From an uncultured Lachnospiraceae bacterium (GTDB lineage: Bacteria; Bacillota; Clostridia; Lachnospirales; Lachnospiraceae), in the NCBI GenBank assembly GCA_947177105.1, contig CAMWTF010000118.1:1-7322 (forward strand): a stretch of 7,322 nucleotides of DNA, read 5' to 3'. The notes beneath the pieces were generated by a model, which was not told the DNA's origin, ran no database searches, and was given only the letters and a program-made list of their open reading frames with translations. This document shows positions 5,972 through 7,322 of the stretch, piece after piece. The position numbers and the translations under genes were made by a program. Within the stretch, counting starts at the first letter, position 1; each line of letters begins with the position of its first letter.

Positions 5972-7322
5972 TACTCCTGCCCATCCCAGCAATAAGTACA
6001 CAGTCTCTCCTTCGGTATCCCCACAGACTCAATCATATCATCCAGCCTGTGGTACCGCAGACTGGTAAAATTCAGCTGCTTTCCGATGCGGCCCACCATC
6101 TCCTGATAGCCTTCGCTCTCAGGATCCACATAATCCTTCAGATCGATGCGCCGCCCCTCCTGCTCCATCTCCTTCAGGATCCGCCTGGTGATCAGATCCA
6201 TCTCCGAGGAGGACCTGGAGAAATTCAGGTACTTACACCCAAAAAGCAGGGGCGGGCAGGCCGGACGGATATGCACTTCCCTTGCGCCGCTTTGGTACAA
6301 AAACTCTGTGGTCTCTCGCAGCTGTGTGCCCCGCACGATAGAGTCGTCAATCAGAAGCAGGCTCTTATCCTGAATCAAATCATGCACCGGGATCAGCTTC
6401 ATCTTGGCGATCAGATTCCTCTGGGTCTGGATCGTGGGCATGAAGGACCGGGGCCAGGTGGGTGTATACTTGATAAAGGGCCTGGAAAAGGGAATGCCGC
6501 TCTTGTTGGAGTAGCCGATGGCGTGGGCCGTCCCGGAATCCGGTACGCCCGCCACGATATCCGGCTGCACATTGTCCCGCTCCGCCAGTTTGGCGCCGCA
6601 GTTATACCGCATCTGCTCCACGCTGATGCCCTCGTAGGAAGAAGAAGGATACCCATAATAGATCCACAGAAAAGTACAGATCTTCATATCCTTCCCGGGA
6701 TCCGCCAAAGTCCGGACTCCCTCCGGGGTCACAATGACAATCTCCCCCGGTCCTAACTCCTTCTCCCCATGATAGCCCAGATTCAGGTAGGCAAAACTTT
6801 CAAAGGAAACGCAGTACGCCCCCTCCTTATGTCCGATAGCCACAGGCGTTCTGCCCATCTTGTCCCTGGCCGCATAGATGCCCTTGGGCGTGAGCAGCAG
6901 AGTGGTCATGGATCCCTCCACTAACTCCTGTACATACTGCAATCCCTCGATCAGGTTGTCCCTCTGGTTGATGATGGCCGCCACCAGTTCCGTGGCATTG
7001 ATGTCTCCGCCGCTCATCTCCAGAAAATGGGAATGCCCTTCGGTGAACAAATCTTTTACAATGGCGTCCATGTTGTTGATCTTGCCCACCGTAGCGATGG
7101 CATAGGTTCCATGGTGGGAACGCACCAGCAGAGGCTGGGGCTCATAGTCGGAAATACAGCCGATTCCCAGACTGCCATGCATCTCGTTTACATCCTTGTC
7201 AAACTTGGTTCTAAAGGGCGCATTCTCAATATTGTGGATGGCCCTGTCAAAGCCCCTCTGCCTTTCATAAACCGCCATACCGGCACGTCTGGTTCCCAGA
7301 TGGGAATGGTAGTCTGTCCCGA
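5971..7322 (-). CDS. purF: Amidophosphoribosyltransferase-type protein (5' end beyond window)
   Basis: Would transfer ammonia from glutamine to PRPP to give phosphoribosylamine, the first step of purine synthesis. The frame is open through the right edge (GTDYHSHLGTRRAG precedes the Met at 7278), so that Met is internal and the N-terminal catalytic Cys is not visible. Counting from that Met: glutaminase-like domain to about 195, then a phosphoribosyltransferase domain with GVPDSGTAHAIGYSNKSG (244-261) and the PRPP loop LLLIDDSIVRGTQ (307-319). Cysteines at 201, 341, 427 and 430 fit the four [4Fe-4S] ligands of the B. subtilis-type enzyme. The glutaminase half lacks the usual HRGQ and HNG motifs (here GTRRAG and TVGKINN). 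The protein ends five residues after CTYC, shorter than B. subtilis PurF. It lies 319 bp upstream of purA. The family is certain; glutamine use is less so. Confidence 0.9.
   Translation of the reverse strand, partial: GTDYHSHLGTRRAGMAVYERQRGFDRAIHNIENAPFRTKFDKDVNEMHGSLGIGCISDYEPQPLLVRSHHGTYAIATVGKINNMDAIVKDLFTEGHSHFLEMSGGDINATELVAAIINQRDNLIEGLQYVQELVEGSMTTLLLTPKGIYAARDKMGRTPVAIGHKEGAYCVSFESFAYLNLGYHGEKELGPGEIVIVTPEGVRTLADPGKDMKICTFLWIYYGYPSSSYEGISVEQMRYNCGAKLAERDNVQPDIVAGVPDSGTAHAIGYSNKSGIPFSRPFIKYTPTWPRSFMPTIQTQRNLIAKMKLIPVHDLIQDKSLLLIDDSIVRGTQLRETTEFLYQSGAREVHIRPACPPLLFGCKYLNFSRSSSEMDLITRRILKEMEQEGRRIDLKDYVDPESEGYQEMVGRIGKQLNFTSLRYHRLDDMIESVGIPKERLCTYCWDGQE

Larger units (their letters stand above)
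5827..5981 (-). repeat. Direct repeat of the purF 3' end (27 bp, two copies) with one inverted copy
   Basis: The 27 bp at 5955-5981, which include the last codons and stop of purF, recur at 5827-5853 with one difference (26 of 27 identical), 128 bp apart. A third copy of the GTGTGAGA plus AGAACTTCT part lies inverted between them at 5906-5925, with a TTT insertion at 5914-5916. The single change in the distant copy turns an A-U pair with the inverted copy into a G-U pair in the minus-strand RNA, so pairing is kept in the gene-sense transcript. This suggests a small repeat element or a structured 3' end, not random duplication. Confidence 0.8.

Noticed and set aside
5827..5981. CRISPR array
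   Set aside because: Only two direct copies plus one inverted copy, 128 bp apart, overlapping a gene's stop codon.
5800..6756. Plus-strand open frame of 318 codons opposite purF
   Set aside because: It overlaps conserved PurF motifs on the other strand, its composition is that of an antisense shadow, and it runs through the repeat region.

Overview
The window looks like part of a chromosome from an anaerobic, low-to-mid GC Firmicute, most likely family Lachnospiraceae (Clostridia). This is inferred from strong AGGAGG ribosome binding sites, sigma-A type promoters, and PurA and PurF sequences of the form I associate with that family. No mobile element, tRNA, rRNA or CRISPR array is seen. Seven protein genes are well supported, two of them cut by the window edges. 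All but one lie on the minus strand.

Right half (4356-7322, minus): purF (cut at its 5' end by the window edge) is followed by purA, so the first committed step of purine synthesis and the branch from IMP to AMP sit side by side. The 319-bp spacer between them holds duplicated copies of the purF 3' end, an inverted copy, three hairpins, a purA promoter, and a terminator-like hairpin inside the purA leader.

Middle (1221-4212, minus): a LysR-type regulator with a GTG start, a HAD-family phosphatase 31 bp after it, and a MATE efflux transporter with its own promoter. The purA-lysR spacer (143 bp) is a second repeat-rich region. In the direction of transcription it has the same layout as the purF-purA spacer: copy, inverted copy, separate hairpin, second copy.

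Left part (1-1220): an HxlR-type winged-helix regulator (plus strand, TTG start) converges on the MATE gene with only 17 bp between stop codons. It diverges from an M20D amidohydrolase that runs off the left edge. The spacer carries a good hxlR promoter, a 23-bp palindrome at the hxlR ribosome binding site, and on the minus strand a short reading frame with a strong ribosome binding site but early stops, probably a decayed gene or a leader.

Most genes are housekeeping or common accessory genes, and I see no multi-gene novel system. The least explained signals are the two structured intergenic spacers that share a layout, and the atypical active-site motifs of PurF and PurA.
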